A stretch of 64,000 nt of DNA from Terriglobia bacterium (lineage in GTDB: Bacteria > Acidobacteriota > Terriglobia > Bryobacterales > UBA6623). Position 1 is the first letter of the stretch. The number at the start of each line of letters is the position of its first letter. Below, piece after piece: positions 62,820-64,000 of the stretch. Under the pieces are notes generated by a model. The model saw nothing but the letters and a program-made list of their open reading frames with translations, had not been told where the DNA came from and ran no database searches. The stretch is taken from contig VXMF01000011.1 of assembly GCA_009841225.1 (NCBI GenBank), positions 186,001 to 250,000 of the forward strand. The letters are read 5' to 3'. The position numbers were made by a program, and so were the translations under genes.

Positions 62820-63575
62820 ATGCCCGAGGTGGACCTGCGCGAGCCCCGAGATTGGATCGCCGCTGCGTCGCGCGTCGTGGGTTTCACGGGAGCTGGGATT
62901 TCGACCGAGTCGGGCATACCCGACTTTCGCAGCCCGAACGGTGTTTGGGCGCGCAACCGGATCATCGACTTCCAAGAGTTCGTGACGAGCGAAGAGGGAC
63001 GGATCGAGTACTGGCGGCAGAAAGTGGAAGCTTGGCCCGCGATGCGGCTGGCGCGCCCCAACGCCGGCCATCAAGCGTTCGTCGACCTGCACCGCAGGGG
63101 CAAGCTGACCGCGCTGGTCACGCAGAATATCGAGCGGCTGCACCAGAAGGCGGGCCTGCCGGCCGACAAGGTGTTGGAATTGCATGGCACCACGACCGAG
63201 GCGGTCTGCCTGTCGTGCGGGGATCGGATCACGTCCGACGAGGCTTGCGAGCGGGTCGAGGCTGGCGAGAAGGCGCCGCTCTGCCGGCTCTGCGGCGGAT
63301 TGCTCAAGCCCGCCACGATCTCGTTCGGTCAGTCCATGCCGCTGGAGGTCATGCAAGAGGCCCAAGCCGCGGCCGAGAGCTGTGACCTGATGCTGGCAGT
63401 GGGTTCGTCGCTGGTTGTGGAGCCTGCGGCGTCAATCCCGCGCTTGGCCAAGCGCGCCGGCGCGCGGCTGGTGATCGTGAATCGAGATACGACAGCCTTG
63501 GATGACATTGCCGACTTGGTTTTGCATGGCGAGATCGGCAGCGTGCTGCCCGCGATGGTGGATCGGGCCGATTGA
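62820..63575 (+). CDS. NAD-dependent protein deacylase, SIRT4-like (class II) sirtuin
   Basis: 251 residues. Sirtuin motifs: GFTGAGISTESGIPDFRSP, TQNIERLHQKAG (Glu for the more usual Asp), catalytic His122 in LHGTTTEAVCLSCG, zinc Cys130/133/155/158 and GSSLVVEPAA with NRD near the end. RIEYWRQKVEAWPAMRLARPNAGH aligns with the human SIRT4 region that reads YW..N..GWP, not the Tyr-x-x-Arg of SIRT5/CobB. SIRT4-type enzymes remove larger acyl groups such as glutaryl-related ones, so pairing with the neighbouring acyl-CoA dehydrogenase is notable. 34 bp upstream of mutM. Confidence 0.9.
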   Translation: MPEVDLREPRDWIAAASRVVGFTGAGISTESGIPDFRSPNGVWARNRIIDFQEFVTSEEGRIEYWRQKVEAWPAMRLARPNAGHQAFVDLHRRGKLTALVTQNIERLHQKAGLPADKVLELHGTTTEAVCLSCGDRITSDEACERVEAGEKAPLCRLCGGLLKPATISFGQSMPLEVMQEAQAAAESCDLMLAVGSSLVVEPAASIPRLAKRAGARLVIVNRDTTALDDIADLVLHGEIGSVLPAMVDRAD

Positions 63576-63609
63576 TGGCGGGTGGCTCGCGCCTGCCACG
63601 GAATGAGGG

Positions 63610-64000
63610 ATGCCGGAACTTCCAGAAGTCGAGACGGTCAAGCGCTCGCTGGCCCCGCATCTCCAGGGCAGGACGATCGAAAGGGTCGTTTTTTATTGGC
63701 CGCGCACGTGCGCGGGGGATCCCGACGAGACGAGTGCACGACTGGCCGGGCAGCGCATTGACGAAGTTGGCAGATACGGCAAGTACCTGCTATTCCAGCT
63801 GAGCAAGCACGGCCGGGGCTCGTTTCTGTGGATCCACCTGCGCATGACCGGAAATCTCTTGCTGAATGCCCAGCCCGGTCCCTACACCCGCGCAGAGATG
63901 TTCCTCTGCGGCGGCACCAACGTTGTTTTCCACGACATCCGCAAGTTCGGCAAGTGGCAGTGGTCGGCGGGCTTCCCCGAGCGACTGGCCCAGCTGGGGC
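63610..64000 (+). CDS. mutM: Formamidopyrimidine-DNA glycosylase, partial (N-terminal part)
   Basis: 130 codons before the window ends. The start MPELPEVETVKRSLAPH carries catalytic Pro2 and Glu3 of the Fpg/Nei family. GKYLLFQL, LRMTGNLLL and HDIRKFGKWQ are standard Fpg blocks, including the lysine of GRYGKYLL. Base-excision repair of oxidised purines. The C-terminal zinc finger is beyond the window, so Fpg versus Nei rests on these motifs. GAGGG is just upstream of ATG. Probably co-transcribed with the sirtuin gene. Confidence 0.93.
   Translation, partial: MPELPEVETVKRSLAPHLQGRTIERVVFYWPRTCAGDPDETSARLAGQRIDEVGRYGKYLLFQLSKHGRGSFLWIHLRMTGNLLLNAQPGPYTRAEMFLCGGTNVVFHDIRKFGKWQWSAGFPERLAQLG

Noticed and set aside
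1..64000. tRNA genes, rRNA genes and CRISPR arrays
   Set aside because: Looked for GGTTCGA-type arms, rRNA-like tracts and regular repeats; found none that held up by eye. A tRNAscan or CRISPR search could still find one.

Overview
This is a GC-rich bacterial chromosome segment, read here as an acidobacterium of the Bryobacterales/Solibacter type. The best marker is the C-terminal half of the sugar dehydrogenase at 41418-43334, which reads as the 'Solibacter C-terminal' (TIGR03437-type) domain that is largely confined to that group. DUF1501, PVC-type heme-binding, DUF3604, DUF1080 and Tat-exported sugar isomerase/oxidoreductase genes fit the same group. The taxonomic call is inference from protein families. 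No tRNA, rRNA, CRISPR array or intact mobile element was seen.

Layout. 0-7 kb: glyS, a decayed IS1634-type transposase fragment, a DUF3604 protein and a sugar-phosphate-isomerase-like TIM barrel. 7-16 kb: an exported PVC-type heme-binding dehydrogenase, a DUF3179 protein, a two-gene type III polyketide synthase/methyltransferase operon and a frameshifted DUF1501 gene. 16-24.4 kb: an unusual locus with a CUT2-type (RbsA-like) ABC ATPase, the HyuA/HyuB pair, a 63-residue four-cysteine protein and, convergently, the binding protein and permease of an RbsB/RbsC-like transporter. 24.7-25.7 kb: two sulfatase C-terminal remnants pointing away from one breakpoint. 26-29 kb: pyruvate phosphate dikinase. 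29-39 kb: exported carbohydrate enzymes (DUF1080, PQQ-like propeller with EF-hands, Gfo/Idh oxidoreductase, heptaheme cytochrome with TPR, two mannonate-dehydratase-like proteins, neutral ceramidase). 39-48 kb: DinB, methyltransferase, PQQ-type sugar dehydrogenase, photolyase and an isomerase-oxidoreductase-isomerase operon. 48-58 kb: a minus-strand housekeeping block, in transcription order dapD, otsA, otsB, clpX, lon, engB, rho. 58-64 kb: polysaccharide deacetylase, a tandem thymidylate-kinase-like pair, a HAD phosphatase, a glutaryl-CoA-dehydrogenase-like gene divergent from a SIRT4-like sirtuin, and the start of mutM.

How the genes work together. Much of the accessory content looks like a secreted or periplasmic programme for oxidising, isomerising and hydrolysing sugars and glycoconjugates, with Tat or lipoprotein signals on enzymes whose better-known relatives are cytosolic. 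The 16-24 kb locus looks like uptake plus ATP-dependent hydrolysis or carboxylation of one small molecule, and is the best candidate for an undescribed system. Several genes without a clear Shine-Dalgarno have a TANNNT hexamer 6-12 nt upstream of the start codon, suggesting frequent leaderless transcription.
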